From Stenocarpella maydis (taxonomy: Eukaryota > Ascomycota > Sordariomycetes > Diaporthales > Diaporthaceae): a stretch of DNA of 64,000 nt. Numbering within the stretch: the first letter of the stretch is position 1; the number at the start of each line of letters is the position of its first letter. Position numbers and translations under genes: made by a program. The notes under the pieces are model-generated. The model was not told the origin of the DNA. It saw nothing but the letters and a program-made list of their open reading frames with translations, and ran no database searches. The stretch is taken from the NCBI GenBank assembly GCA_002270565.1, contig NQMI01000180.1:19558-83557 (forward strand), given 5' to 3'. Of the stretch, positions 31,355 through 42,854 are shown piece after piece.

Positions 31355-32471
31355 TGAGACCTGCGGCCGTTGGTGGTAGTGGTGGTGGTGGTGTGGTCCT
31401 GTGTCCGGGTACACTGTATAGTATGTGTTACTGTACAGTACACTACATGGCTGATTCCTGTGGAGTATGTGGGTAGGTATGTGAGCAGCGGTGGGGAGCG
31501 GGGCAGGCCCGGATGGCGCGGGCGGTGTGGTCTAGTATATGCACACCTCTGCTCGCGTGTTCGGCATATGGAAGCGCGATCATTTGTGGTACAAGGTAAA
31601 TATGGTTAATTGATACCCTCTTTGGCGGTGTATTGGGGGTGGCCCCTGAGTCAAGGTGATGGGGTCGGATGCGGGACTTCTGCGTGCTTCAACTGATAAT
31701 ACTGGCTGCCATGTTCTCTACGGTTAGTGACTGCCAGGGTGGGAATAGAAGGGGCGATCGGTGGGAACAAAATGGTGGAGGCCCTCAGGAGTAAGGGATC
31801 TGATGGTGTTCCCTTGCGACGAGGCCATTGTGCTGGTGAGTTGGTATTATCTCAACCCTCAAGTGCCCAGGCACTCGTGGATCGCAGCCGAGTTGAGACA
31901 GCTGCATTCCTTGAAACCGGGCCCCGTGCTGAAGAGGGAGATGACAATAAACTTGACACATAACACACATACAGGAAGCATATCATACGATGTTTGTTTA
32001 TTTCATATCATTCATTATTAAGGCCATGTTGATGGCAGTAGTAGTACAGCCCCCAAACATGGGATGGCATCAAGCCCGAAGAGGGGGGCCAGACCGAGGC
32101 GGTTTCTCAGCCTCTCTGTTGTTCCTGGCCGACGCCTAGGGGTTTGGGTATATCCAACGCCAGTGTTGATCAAAAACCAAGAGTTTGAAGAAAATACCAG
32201 ATATGAAAGGCCGCCCCCAGCCTTTTGGGGGGGGGGGGCCACCAGGTCGTCTCTCTCGTGTGGGGGGATGGCCAGCCCACGCCGGCATTCCGTCGTTGTA
32301 CAGCTGCGGGTGCCTTTTCCACAGCCCAGCCGGTTTCTCCAGAGGAACCGAAAGGGCGGGGGCACCCGGGTGCAGCATCTTTGTCGATATGTTCTCGTGA
32401 CATATTTCCCTCTCTCCCCCCCACTCTCCGCCTCCCCCCCCCCTCCTCCACATCCCACAACCGCAGCCGGC
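31355..32471. other. intergenic between convergent genes
   Basis: 3' flanks of ham-2 and the MARVEL-like gene. A GTGGTGGT-rich patch at 31372-31394 and G12 at 32227-32238 are present. No gene is recognised. Confidence 0.5.
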
Positions 32472-33395
32472 TTACACGTTATACGTGCCGTCGCCGTACC
32501 GCCCGGTGTTGGCCTGCGTGGCAGTGCCGTGCTCGTTGTAGCCCGCCTCGCCGCTGTACTTGTTGGCATAGGGGCTCCCCTCGCCGACGCGCGTGGCCTC
32601 GGTGTTGTAGCTGGAGCGGACCTGGTCCGGGCTCGTGTGCATGGGCAGGGCGTTGGGGTCGCCGGCGGCGGCGGCGGCGGCGGCGTCGGTGCCGGCGCGC
32701 CTGCGCCCGAGGCCAAAGAGGCCGCGCCTGGGGCGGGAGCCGTAGCCCGACGTGTAGCCGTTTGCGGGCGAGGGCCCGAAGCGCTGCTCCTTCTTGCGGT
32801 GGCGGCCCAGGGCGAGCTCCGTGAGGGCGGAGATTATGAAGAAGACGCTGTGCGGGTGTGCTGTTGTTAACCAGGTGGTCTTGGGCCCGCGGTGGTTTGT
32901 TGTGGTTGTTGGGGTCTTGACTTACATTATGACAATGGATACCGCCAGCATGGCGGACTGCATCCGGCATATCGTCATGTACTTGGCCAGCGGGACACCC
33001 CCGTCGCTGGGGGCCTGGATGTCGGCGTTGGCGTCGCCCGTGCCGAACACGGTCCTGACGCGGCTGCCCGAGCACGAGCTGGCGCCGTCCCTGTGGACGG
33101 TGGCGACGTAGATGAAGGCGCCGAGGAAGGCGACGTCGAGGACGATGGCGATGAAGGACGTCAGGGTGAAGCCGGCGAGGCAGCAGAGGAGCAGCAGGCC
33201 GGCGGCGGTGAAGAGCACGGCGGCGCCCGAGATGCCCTCGACGGCGCGCAGGCTCGTCGGGATGGTGATGCCGTGGTTGGACATGACGGCCATGAAGTAC
33301 GAGTTGAGGGCGAGGACGAGCGCCGCGCAGCACAGCTGCACGCCCCTGTTGAACCATTGTAGGAGCTTGAGCAGGAGGCCCACGCCGGCTGCCAT
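32472..33395 (-). CDS. MARVEL-like four-helix membrane protein
   Basis: Exons in coding order are 33395-32926 and 32847-32472, with a 78 nt intron (GTAAGT..CGCACAG), giving 281 residues. Four hydrophobic helices lie at about residues 14-36, 54-75, 77-98 and 138-167. The first is preceded by W-F-N-R-G-V-Q, typical of fungal MARVEL-domain proteins. A loop before the last helix has a Cys pair. The C-terminal 110 residues are polar, with an Ala run and many Gly/Tyr/Ser, and probably cytosolic. Fungal relatives are mostly uncharacterised; some MARVEL proteins organise plasma-membrane domains. The call rests on topology rather than a diagnostic motif. Confidence 0.75.
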
Positions 33396-33520
33396 GGTGG
33401 GTGGTTGTGGCTGTGGTTGTGGTTGTGAGTATGTTTTGTTTCTGGTGTTCTTTTCCTTTCTTTCGTGTCCCGGCTCCTCTTCTCAGTCGGGGACTACTGG
33501 TCTAGTTCGGTTCAAGTGAT

Positions 33521-33559
<39 letters not shown>

Positions 33560-35167
33560 TTTTCTTGAGTTACTGTTACCCTGGCCACGAGGGAGGGTGG
33601 AGGAGGTGACGGGGAATATCTGAAGGGTTATACTTGGAGCGGGCGGAAACGACGGAAACAGGCACCGTGGGGGTGACACAATTTAAGACAAGTCTATCAA
33701 CGGGCCGTTCGTTTACCTCATCCTGAGCATGGCCACATGCAACACAAGGATGGGGGAGAAAAGGTGGGAGGGGCAAGGAAAAGACATGACTTCACAGGCA
33801 TCATGTGCATCAGGAGACGTGGGAGAGACCGGGGAGGGGTGGCGTTGTAAAAAGGGCCAAGATGGCATCTTCTGGAGGCGCCCCCCCCCCCTCCGGAACA
33901 AGCCAACTATGTCGCGAGAGCCATACCCACCACGAGATGGGCTTGGCCAAAGCAGGGCAGGGTCGATCGCTGATGGGGTCGTCAAGACGCGACGCTTGAA
34001 TCAGGGGCCGGGCTGAGGGGTTCGACCGTGCAAAAGGCCACTGCTAGTTCCAGCTCGTCTATCTGGCATCTGTTTGACAGCAGTGTCGATGAAGATGGTC
34101 GTGGGCGCACACCCTATCTATGCCAAGCACGAGTCCCGTCTGCAACAGGCCGTCTACACCACAGCCGAGTCGCGGTGCTGGTCACATCTTTGTCTGACAC
34201 AAGAGGGCCACACCGCGGCCACATCTGACCCCTCCACAGCTGATGCGCCCACCCCGGTGCAGCCTCGGGCAGCTGAAAACGTCATGGCCCGAGCAGGGAT
34301 GCTGCGTATCCTCCAAGCCAAGGCGCAGCGGCTGGCGAGCGGCAGAAGCATGACAGCTGACCGTGGGAGGCTGATGAGCCACACGAGCCACTTTGCCACG
34401 CAGAGCCACAGCGCCAGCCCGTCCTCACTGCCAGCACCGGGACCGGCTCTGCAATACTCGATGTCGTGGTGTTTTTGCTGGCCGGGGGGATGGCATGGGC
34501 CACACGCCGTTCCTGCGTCTCCAGTCTTGGACGGCCAGGCCGGGCCAGCAGCCATGGCCACGCCGCACGTCCAACACAGTTGGTTTCCAACATCGTCTCG
34601 AGACATTGCAAAGCCCGAGTGTCCTTCAGACAAGCACAGTCGCTCGTCTCTGTCCTGACGGGGGCAACCGGCGGACAAAGAGGTTGGCCAAGGGTCATGA
34701 TGCCACCATCGCCACACACGGAAGTGATGAGTGGAAACCAAGGAACCAAGGCACACGCTGCCGGTAGTGCAGACTAGACCCCGGGTGCGCCCACCGAGCG
34801 ACATCCGGCCGCGCCGCCCAGGTCTAGTGCTGGGGCCTTGCGTCATGCCCGCCAGGCCGGGGAAGCAAGCCGCGTCTAGGCGGCCTCCCGTTGGGCGTCA
34901 GCACCATCCTCGGCCTGTGGCTTCTTTGATGTGGATTTCTGTGCTCGGTCTCGTGCAGCATGCTGGCAACAATGTGTGAAAGACCCCGAGTTCCATGATG
35001 CGTGCATGCTGCCGCAACGGGGCCGCCCCGGCCTGGTGGGAACCCCGAGCGTTATCGAACTGCTTGTCCACTGCCTTGGGGGGGGGGGCATATTCAATTG
35101 CGGCCCGCGAGAACCTCCCCCACAGGCTCCACTTCCGGAGCCTCCCCAGGACAAAAATAAAAATACA
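33396..35167. other. intergenic, gene-poor
   Basis: Contains a TC microsatellite (33522-33554), C11 at 33881-33891 and G11 at 35078-35088. Long overlapping frames occur at 34074-34846 on both strands, but none has family resemblance, so I do not call a gene. Confidence 0.45.
33522..33554. repeat. TC dinucleotide microsatellite
   Basis: About 16 tandem TC units in the upstream region of the MARVEL-like gene, on the sense of a CT/GA promoter tract. Confidence 0.95.
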
Positions 35168-35286
35168 ACATACAACACCGGGTATTCGCTGGTCGTCACC
35201 GACCCAACTACTAATCCAGCAGTCACCAGCTTGTCTATGGGAGAGCGGACGGGATCCCGAATTTTCTGGTGCTTGTGGTCGTATGT
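35168..35286 (-). rRNA. 5S ribosomal RNA, second copy
   Basis: A 119 nt minus-strand copy of the gene at 4204-4322. It begins ACATACGACC and ends GTTGTATGT, and keeps the GGGATCCCGTCCGCTCTCCC block and the GGGTCGGTGACGACC arm. Differences from copy 1 are concentrated in the variable helix around CCAGAAAATTC and AGCTGGTGACTG, where both strands change. That compensation argues for two functional genes of different 5S subtypes. The T-run downstream is weaker than at copy 1 (TTGTATTTTTATTTTTG). Confidence 0.95.
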
Positions 35287-35971
35287 GCCTGTGAGGGCAT
35301 GTTGGTGAACTATATTCCAGCAGCAAACCACCGTTGATCCTGTGAGACTCGGCCTGTTCAGACCGTGAACACACACATACGACCAATGTATATCGTCCAT
35401 ATTCCTAAAATTTGTTGACATCAGGTTTGAGATGATGACGCGCGTGGTTTTTATGGCGCCATGAGACTGGCCTAGAATCCCCATTGCAATAGCTGCCAGC
35501 AGCTCGGTGGCAAAAGATTTGAGTGGCTTAGTTAGCTGCCCACTTCAAATGTTGGTGCAGCGGACCTAGAAGAATGCGGCTCCGACTTACCTAGTTAGGC
35601 AATGGGTTGAGAGTTCAGCCATGGGCTATGTCCCCCTGCATGCTTACTCGCTACAAAACTTAGTCTACGCCGTGGATGATATGGGCACTGGCCTGCTCGA
35701 GCGTGGTCAGGACGCCTTGTTGATTATGGTTCTCGCTACAGCCTCATTCTCCTACACCGAGTGGGCCCGGAGAGGCGCAAATCAAAATCTGAGAGACACC
35801 TCCAAAGAGCAGCTTGTGCCCACACTGCGGGTCTCTCTTGGCCCACCCCAATATACTAGCCAGCAAATCACCAAACCCCTCCTGGGGGATGTCCTAGTGT
35901 AGCTCAGGCAGAGGTAAAGCAGACTTCCCCCTGCAGGAGCCATGCAGCGAGCCATCCACGACAGCCCCCAT
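35287..35971. other. intergenic, nothing recognised
   Basis: A 93-codon frame starting at 35621 has no family resemblance. No other feature. Confidence 0.35.
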
Positions 35972-36228
35972 CTACTTGCAGTATTCTCGGTAATTCAGGT
36001 CGTCTGTACAATTGTTGCAAAAATTGTAACCACAACCCTTCTGGCACTCCCAGTAATGGTCTTCATTCGCCTTCTCACAGTAGTCGCACTGCACGTGTCC
36101 CAGGATTGGCCAGGTGAGTTTCTCCTCGAAGATGTGATCTTCGCAGTTGCATTTGGACCCCGGTGGCGGATCCTGTGCATCAATTTGCACAGCGTGCTCC
36201 ATGGCGGCTGGGCGGCTGTCCCAGATGC
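35972..36228 (-). CDS. Cys-rich zinc-finger-like fragment
   Basis: An open stretch on the minus strand, about 85 residues ending at a TAG at 35972. A Met lies at 36202 but the frame remains open upstream through T-W-C-G-I-W. Cysteines fall in pairs: K-C-N-C, V-Q-C-D-Y-C, W-E-C-Q-K-G-C, N-F-C-N-N-C and a final Y-C. The spacing suggests two zinc sites of a DC1/ZZ/PHD-like fold but matches none that I can name. It is probably the last exon of a gene whose 5' exons are decayed or unrecognised, or a standalone remnant. Confidence 0.35.
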
Positions 36229-37683
36229 CGCACCATGTGTGTAGTGGAGATTACCAAGACTATTGTTCAATTGTCGTCTCAACGGGGTATTCTGCCCAGC
36301 CCTTGTGCGTTGTAAGCAAACGGTTTTTTTTTTTTTTTTTTTTGGTTTTTTTTTTGGTGTAACTCGAACAGCAGAAATCTGAAGCCGTTTCTGCCAGTTT
36401 GAACCTTATGTTTGGTTTGTTCCTGTGGGGATATAGGACGGGGAATAAACAATCGCCAAGTTGAAGTTGGCACCGTTTTATGTATCTCAATATATATGCG
36501 AATCATCGTGGAGTTCTGGCCAGGCTGAGTGAGCTCCACAGTTGCCAATAAGTTACGGTGAATCACCTTTATCAGTAGATGATGGAGGTTACCTTCCAAG
36601 CAACAATGGCAATTTATAACTCATAACTCCGAGAGTCAGAACCCAACTATAAGATTTGATTGAATGAGCACGATCTGTTACTGGCGTATATTAGTGACTT
36701 CAGTGGAGAGCTTTATGAATCCGATGCTATGCCTTACAATGCATCGTGTGTGATCATATTCTGTGACGCATAGGCATTGACAGTTCGATGGGACATGGCC
36801 TTTGTCAAGGCCGCACCCGATCGAGTCCTACTTAAGGCACCCAACTACAACTAACACGCCGGGGAAGGGATCGCTTCTAGGTGAAAGACGTTATTTTACG
36901 GGGTTAGCCTTTTACTAAAGCTCCGCTGCTAATATCTAGTCTTTCCTGGTTTTATTCTTAATCTGATTATATTTCCCTTAAAAATTTATAAATAATCAAA
37001 AACCTAACATTAACTATTAAATATGCGGCTAAGATCCCGTCCCTTGAATTGTAGGCGAGGCCACGGATGCCGTCCTGCCACATGTGGTAAGCGGCCGTCA
37101 CGCGTGTGGGTTGGAAGCAGGTGGCGATTCTGTAGTTGCAACAAGAGCAAAATCCCCAAGCGTAATTATATCGATTCTGTTATCCAGTCTGGGCACCATC
37201 TCCGGCTGATTGATGCATTGGTCAGCAGCCCACGTCCCTATCAAGGTCGACGATTTGATTAATCGTTGAGGCTCTGCTCAATGGCCATCCCAAATTCTGC
37301 ATGCTGTGTGGTGGCCAGTATGCAGGAGTTTTCCTTCAATTCCTTGCCCTCGATAAATCATTTGTGGGGGGCCAGAGCGATTGGGGCCGGATTTCACGGA
37401 GTACCCGTTCATTCAGCCCGGATGGAGATTCATGAGGCATTGGTTGGGTAACGCAAGGTCCAGCTTTCGAACGCGCTCGAGATTGAAGACCATGGACCTC
37501 GCATGTGGCTGTCAATTGTGTAAACATGGACGACGGTATAAAATGCCAAAAAGCCAGTATTTTCGTCCGCGTTTCGATATACTTTTCTCTGTTCGATTCG
37601 AGTCACGCTGGATAGAACCGAGACAGGCTTGTCTTCTCTTCGAAGTTTCTTCCCATTCGGTAAATTAAAGACCCGACGCCATC
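36229..37683. other. intergenic, partly AT-rich
   Basis: Contains a T-rich run at 36325-36356 and an AT-rich patch at about 36940-37020. No gene is supported. Confidence 0.4.
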
Positions 37684-40275
37684 ATGGACGGCAGTATTTA
37701 TACCGGGATTTGGACGAACTGGTCTCGGGGTGCTGTTCTAGGATCCACCCTTACCACGGCCAAGCAGTACGGCAATCTTCTTATTTCATTTAAGGCCCTG
37801 TTCATTGGGTCTGTGGCTTCTAGGCTCTGGAAGATTTCCTGCCTCGTTATGTATCGATGTTACTCGGCCGCCGATGAGAGAAGTACCATTCACCACCAGC
37901 GTCAAGTCATACTTCGTTTGTAACTCGGGTGCTGCGGAATCAGCACTGTTTGAAACTCTGCATCTCGTATGAGCATGTCGCAAATCACCATTTCAACACA
38001 TTGCTGGCCTAATACCCTTGGCGATATTCAGCTTCTGTTACCGGGCCGCGCTTACAACCGCAGGAGGTTTCTCGTCAAGTATTTCAAGCTCAATTGGTGA
38101 CGAGGTCCTGACCAAGAGCCAGTACTGCGGCACAATATTACCCAATGATACGATGGAAGAGTTTACAATAAGAAGTTGATGGCAATTGGATCGATCAAAC
38201 AGCGCGGCAAACTACGTTCAACAGTGCTATAACAATCAGTCCAGCGCGACGACAGCTTGCAACAAGTTTGTTCGCAGCATCCTTCCAACACGTGAAGTAA
38301 ACATGACCGCTGAGTGTCCTTTCCAGCATCGGATATGTCGCAACCCACAATCCACGCTCTTCGACTGGACTCGGGCTATATTGATAGCCATAAAGACATG
38401 GGATTGAACGCTCCCGAGGATGAAAGATTTGCGTATAGATACGTGTTGCACTGCGCTCCACTTCAGACTAGCAACTAATTACGCCAGCCACGTCGAAAAG
38501 GATAGCAGAGGCTGGGACAGGTTCCATTACGGAAATCTTCTTCTGGGACCGGCTGACAATCGGACGGGTACTATCGACTATATCTACATGATCGACGACT
38601 TGCACTCACAGTATAGTACTGCTATACGCGGCATAACCAGGGCCGGTAGGAGTTTCAAACTGGGGTAAGCATGCATTCAAATAGTATTGATGACTGTAGA
38701 ACGACCGTTGGTTTCTAACTGCCTAAAGCTTCGACAGCAGCTTCATGTTCAAAGGGAGTCGAATATTTGGAGTCAGATACCTGAGCTAGTGCGCCTGGAT
38801 GGGAAATGGTCAATTATTGTTTTTATCTGGAGCGGGAGTTGCATTCGACGAACCAATGGACGTTGACTGGTATCGCGTGACCGTGCCAGATGTTCTCATC
38901 TACAACTCAAGAATTAATGAAACCCGGCAAACCTGTCGTCCAAATGTCTCAGCATCGCCGATGGGATGCCTTCAGAAATTCCAGATCTGTAACTTTGCGT
39001 ATCCAAAGCCCCGGGGATGTGGGCCGCTGGTTGGATTTTTTGATGCTGTCTATGAGGCTGCGCAATATTTCGACGTGACAGAGGAAATTTTGGATCCACG
39101 TCGACCATTGTCATCTAACGCAACTTCGGCGCGATCCATATGGCCTTTATTGGCCATCAATAACTACCCTACCAGTCTGCCAGCCATGTTAGGTTCCTTT
39201 GGAACAACCTCACTTGCGTCTCAATCTCAACTTTACTTTGGCAGCCAACCGCCCCTCCCAAAGAACCAACGGCAGTTGGGCGTGCTCCGATGGTGGCACA
39301 TAAAGTTGGCTTATATATAGACATCACGGTTAGTTCCATTCTAAAAATGACTATTCTGCTGTGTTGTGTCGAAGAACGTGTGCTCTCGTTTAAAGTTTGC
39401 ACTTATATCGTGTCGATAACCTCTTAGTAATAATGAGTTGAATATCCAAGAATGTCAGAAATCATGGCAAGGCGCAATAAATCATACTTGACAACGCTAG
39501 GCTTACAGACACTAGTTGTTGATACTGCACGAGGCCCGACCGATCCAGAGTTTCTTCCATACCGGTTGCCGCCACTTCAACAAATATGAACAGAACATCT
39601 GCAATAGTCAGGTACCAAACCTCACAATCATAAAATGAGTTACATCGAATATCCTAATACCCCAAATAGAAGATTCGAAGCTCCGTGTGCACTTCTTTTA
39701 GTTGCTCTGGCCTCTTCACCGTCATTGAGGGTGCTCTCATCACTGTGACATCCTACATTCTAGAACCAATCCTTGCCTGGTTTCATAAGCACCGACGGCA
39801 CGATCCATACGCCAATCTCGAATGGATCAGCAATAACAGCTTACAGCTGCGTCGTATTATATACGAGCAGAGGATGGACCAGGAATGGGCTAATTGCACC
39901 GACGACATTCCAACTACGGATCCAGATATCTCCTTGGCGAGCCTCGATATTTCAGATCCGGAGCACCCGATTATTCGCAGACCGGAAGCAGAAAGGAAGA
40001 AGGCCGACGCGGTTGAATTTTGTGGCGCTCCCGCAGAGCCCTCCACTCCAACCAGGGGGTCCTCACTGAATTTGCCGAGCGCGGCCGACCTGAGCGGACG
40101 CGTGTCGGCGTCGTCAATATCACCTTTATCAGACGGGTCCTGGACAATGAATGTTCGATCGGCGATAATGAGTGTCAGTGGTGAGATGAGTGTCGGAGGA
40201 GACGGCGACACGAGCAGAGATATGATGGTGCTACGGAGAGTGGAAGGTAGGCGTAAGCGGTTCAAGTTGTATTAG
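37684..40275 (+). pseudogene. broken large fungal membrane protein gene
   Basis: Blocks of one protein family appear in order but in different frames. 37684-37923 starts the protein (Y-T-G-I-W-T-N-W-S-R-G, then H-H-Q-R-Q-V-I-L-R). 37925-38660 carries the second hydrophobic segment (G-G-F-S-S-S-I-S-S-S-I-G-D-E-V-L) and a glycosylated Cys-containing ectodomain. 38799-39320 holds D-W-Y-R-V-T-V-P and A-S-P-M-G-C. 39685-40275 is the C-terminal membrane segment (L-I-T-V-T-S-Y-I-L-E-P-I-L-A-W) and polar tail. Between them are several frameshifts (about 37920, 38355 and 38475) and stops such as a TGA at about 37968 where relatives have a sense codon. Introns could account for the gaps at 38660-38799 and 39320-39685 but not for the internal breaks. 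The family is common in Sordariomycetes and Eurotiomycetes and uncharacterised. Intact length would be about 700 residues. Confidence 0.8.
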
Positions 40276-40427
40276 GGAATATGTGTAACCGGTTTTTCTT
40301 TTATTTTGGAGGAATAACTTACTTGTGACCGCATACTTTGAGAGATTGTAGGCTTTTACCAGTTCACTGTTCGTCCAATCAACAATCCTATTAGCTTGAG
40401 GTCGATCGCACCATCGTAGTTGGACAT

Positions 40428-40660
40428 TTGACAATTATCTCGTCACAGCCTTTGCCCATCCGCAGCCCCAACGTACTCGATACTTATAATTACGTCGTCG
40501 TTGTTGGCGGCACCGGTGGGAGGGCCCTCGAGAGCAAGTTGTCTAAGGGCGGCTCTAGTTTGTCATCTTACACCCTTTTCTTTCTTCTTCTCGAGGTCAT
40601 CAGTCTTACCAAATGATAGACAATGTTCTGCTTATCGAGCCAGGCCCGTCGTATGTCTAG
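40428..40660 (+). pseudogene. GMC oxidoreductase N-terminal remnant
   Basis: The segment encodes Y-N-Y-V-V-V-V-G-G-T-G-G-R-A-L-E-S-K-L-S, a slightly damaged ADP-binding Rossmann motif of glucose-methanol-choline oxidoreductases. After a frame break, the sequence at about 40622-40655 reads N-V-L-L-I-E-P-G-P, the next conserved strand. The remaining about 500 residues are absent, so only a relic is left. Confidence 0.7.
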
Positions 40661-41078
40661 ATTGTGGATAAGCAGTACAGATATGGCACCGGGTTGTTGC
40701 GCTCTTTCACACCATACTAGTAGGCTATAGGAAAATGGATGCACCTATGCCCCTGAGCGTGGTTTGAGGGTTATGTATAGATCAGAGATGTTAACTATAC
40801 TCGTGGGTACTTCTGCCAATCCTCAGTCTCGAGTCGTCCCAGAGGCACTGGCGTTCAATAGGACAGAGCACAACGGCCAACCGCCGGAACCGACAAATAC
40901 ATTTCTAAGTCTTTTCCCCATTCTCCAGTGGCCTACCTAGGTATTCAAACGTGATTAATTTTATTATAAGATTATCTTTTTATGAATTGTCATACTTATT
41001 ATGTATTAGGGAGCTCTAGACTATTTTTCTATAGAAGGAGGAACGCCCGCGCTCCTTTGAACACCTTGAATAGAAGCC
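40661..41078. other. intergenic, AT-rich 3' flank
   Basis: Sequence becomes AT-rich from about 40945 to 41035. No gene. Confidence 0.4.
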
Positions 41079-42149
41079 TTATTCGTGCCAAACACTAATA
41101 GTCCTGTCCAAAGCATGTGATTGTACCTCTCTGACGATACCGCCTGCAGGCTGCACTCCATGGATCAATCCCACTGACGCCCCCGCGTACGTGGCAAGCC
41201 TGCCCTCTGGTCCCCAGCCACCATCGCCCATCTTTGCAGCTTCGTCATGGCGTATTTGGAGTTCCTCAAGCGAGACACCGGCTTGATGGTCTAGATATGA
41301 TTTGTTGATGATGGTTCTGGGCTGGTACTCCTCGGGCCATCCAAAGTTGCCCCTGAGATGGTTGTAAAGCAGAGTGCGGGTCGTCGTCACTGCACCATCT
41401 GAAGCCCGTACGATCTCGTTCTGATATCCCTTGGGGATACGCGCCTCAGTAGATGCCAGAAACCGGGTTCCCATCGCCGTGCCCGAGGCCCCTAGACACA
41501 GCGCTGCCGCCACGCCTCGCCCGTCGGCGATGCCCCCCGCGGCTACCAGAGGGATCCCGGTGCTTGAAATTGCATCTGCCACTTCTGGGAGTAACGTCAT
41601 GATGCCCATCCCATCCCTTGCCCGACCGTGACCACCCGCCTCTGCTCCCTGCACGACGATCACGTCAGGTCCCTCGGACATGTGCAGGAGCTCTTTTGCT
41701 TCCTTCAGCGTCCCGATTTGGATCCAAATCTTGGTCTTGGGACAGGCGCGACGGATCCGGCGTGACCATGTCTCAAGTTCCCTAGGGCCGTCTCGTGGTG
41801 CGTAGAGCCAGGTGGCACATGGCTTGAACCTCTCGATGTTGGTGGCAGCCACGTTGACGTCGTCTGCCCATAGCTGAAACCCGATGCCGACTGGGAGGCA
41901 AGACTTCAGCCACGGGAACACGCTAGATGCGGGGGTAGACGGTGACGAGCTCGCTTTATTCACCAGTCTTGACGCCTCTTTGAGGTTGACAGTCACCTCT
42001 TGTTTGTCGGCAGACGGTCCGATGAATCCCAAACCACCCGCATGAGATACGGCGACAGCCAACGCTGGCCCGGCCAGGACGCGCATTGGGGCGCTGGCAA
42101 TGAAGGGCCGTGACACCCAAGGATAGTGCGCCAGTAGTGCTGCAGCCAT
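41079..42149 (-). CDS. nitronate monooxygenase (2-nitropropane dioxygenase family)
   Basis: An intronless frame of 356 residues, full length for the class. It is a FMN-dependent TIM barrel that oxidises alkyl nitronates to carbonyl compounds and nitrite. The N-terminal P-M-R-V-L-A-G-P-A-L and G-G-L-G-F-I-G motifs are present. Q-G-A-E-A-G-G-H-G-R (168-176) carries the conserved His174, and residues 202-229 (V-A-A-G-G-I-A-D-G-R-G..A-L-C-L-G-A-S-G-T-A-M-G-T-R-F) are the FMN-phosphate loop. No signal peptide. The first 123 codons and the upstream region are repeated exactly at 43052-43515. Confidence 0.95.
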   Translation of the reverse strand: MAAALLAHYPWVSRPFIASAPMRVLAGPALAVAVSHAGGLGFIGPSADKQEVTVNLKEASRLVNKASSSPSTPASSVFPWLKSCLPVGIGFQLWADDVNVAATNIERFKPCATWLYAPRDGPRELETWSRRIRRACPKTKIWIQIGTLKEAKELLHMSEGPDVIVVQGAEAGGHGRARDGMGIMTLLPEVADAISSTGIPLVAAGGIADGRGVAAALCLGASGTAMGTRFLASTEARIPKGYQNEIVRASDGAVTTTRTLLYNHLRGNFGWPEEYQPRTIINKSYLDHQAGVSLEELQIRHDEAAKMGDGGWGPEGRLATYAGASVGLIHGVQPAGGIVREVQSHALDRTISVWHE

Positions 42150-42243
42150 GATTAGTCAAAGAAAGTGGAGGGCTGAGACGAGAGTAGGGTGGGTGTCGAA
42201 AAAGTGGCGCTCGTTGGAAAAAAAGAAAAAGAAAAAGGACAAT
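41780..42243. repeat. exact 464 bp duplication, copy A
   Basis: Identical as far as I compared to 43052-43515 (offset 1272). Contains the 5' part of the nitronate monooxygenase gene and about 94 bp upstream of its start. Confidence 0.9.
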
Positions 42244-42421
42244 ATTTGATTTGTCTGGACACAAATCTTGTTCCACTGCGAAGTGAAAATCTTACCTCTG
42301 GCATCTCTGAGACGCCATTCTCATGGAGGCAGGTCTCGACACCTAACGCCGTTGACGCCGCGTACCTCCTGTCATGACGGCTGCCCTCCCCGCCCGGAAC
42401 TACCGCCCCATTACATTGATA

Positions 42422-42854
42422 TCACAGCTTTCCTCGCAAATTCCTCAGCTTCGGGTCCGTGTCGACGCCGAGCGCATCTCGTAGGTTGATGTCAATGCCC
42501 TCTTTCTTCAGCCTCTCGGTAAGCTTCAAGACGCAGTACCTGTACCGATAGCAACGGGTTAGACGAGCCCTTGTAAAAGCTTTCGCGCCGTGAGAACAGG
42601 GAGTGATCGGTGGGTCCGGAGCAGCCGTTATGGAAAACCAGACAAAAGGAGAAAAACATAAGAAAAAGAAAGGCAAAGGCAAGAACAAAAGGGGGACCGT
42701 CTCCCACAAGTATTGGTGTGTTGTGATTTTCGCCTCACATGAAGTCCTCGTCTTCCGATTCCCCCCCGTTCTCACCGAGGGCCAGCCGCGCGGCCTCGTC
42801 CGCCAGGTTGATTATGTCGTGCAGGAGCTCGTCGGTCCGACTCCTCGGGGCCCT
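42422..42854 (-). CDS. 3' exons of an unidentified gene cut by the assembly gap
   Basis: The last exon 42539-42422 (39 codons) has a strong acceptor (CTAAC branch, GGTACAG). It joins across a 199 nt intron (GTGAGG donor) to an exon 42854 or lower to 42739. The spliced C-terminus reads D-E-L-L-H-D-I-I-N-L-A-D-E-A-A-R-L-A-L, then E-S-E-D-E-D-F-M-Y-C-V-L-K-L-T-E-R and ends L-R-N-L-R-G-K-L. It is helical and charged. The 5' end of the upstream exon is unresolved because an in-frame TAA lies at 42855-42857, and the sequence breaks at an N at 43051. I do not recognise the family. Confidence 0.5.

Noticed and set aside
34074..34846. Overlapping 194- and 230-codon frames on opposite strands
   Set aside because: Both cannot be selected, and neither shows family resemblance or conserved motifs.
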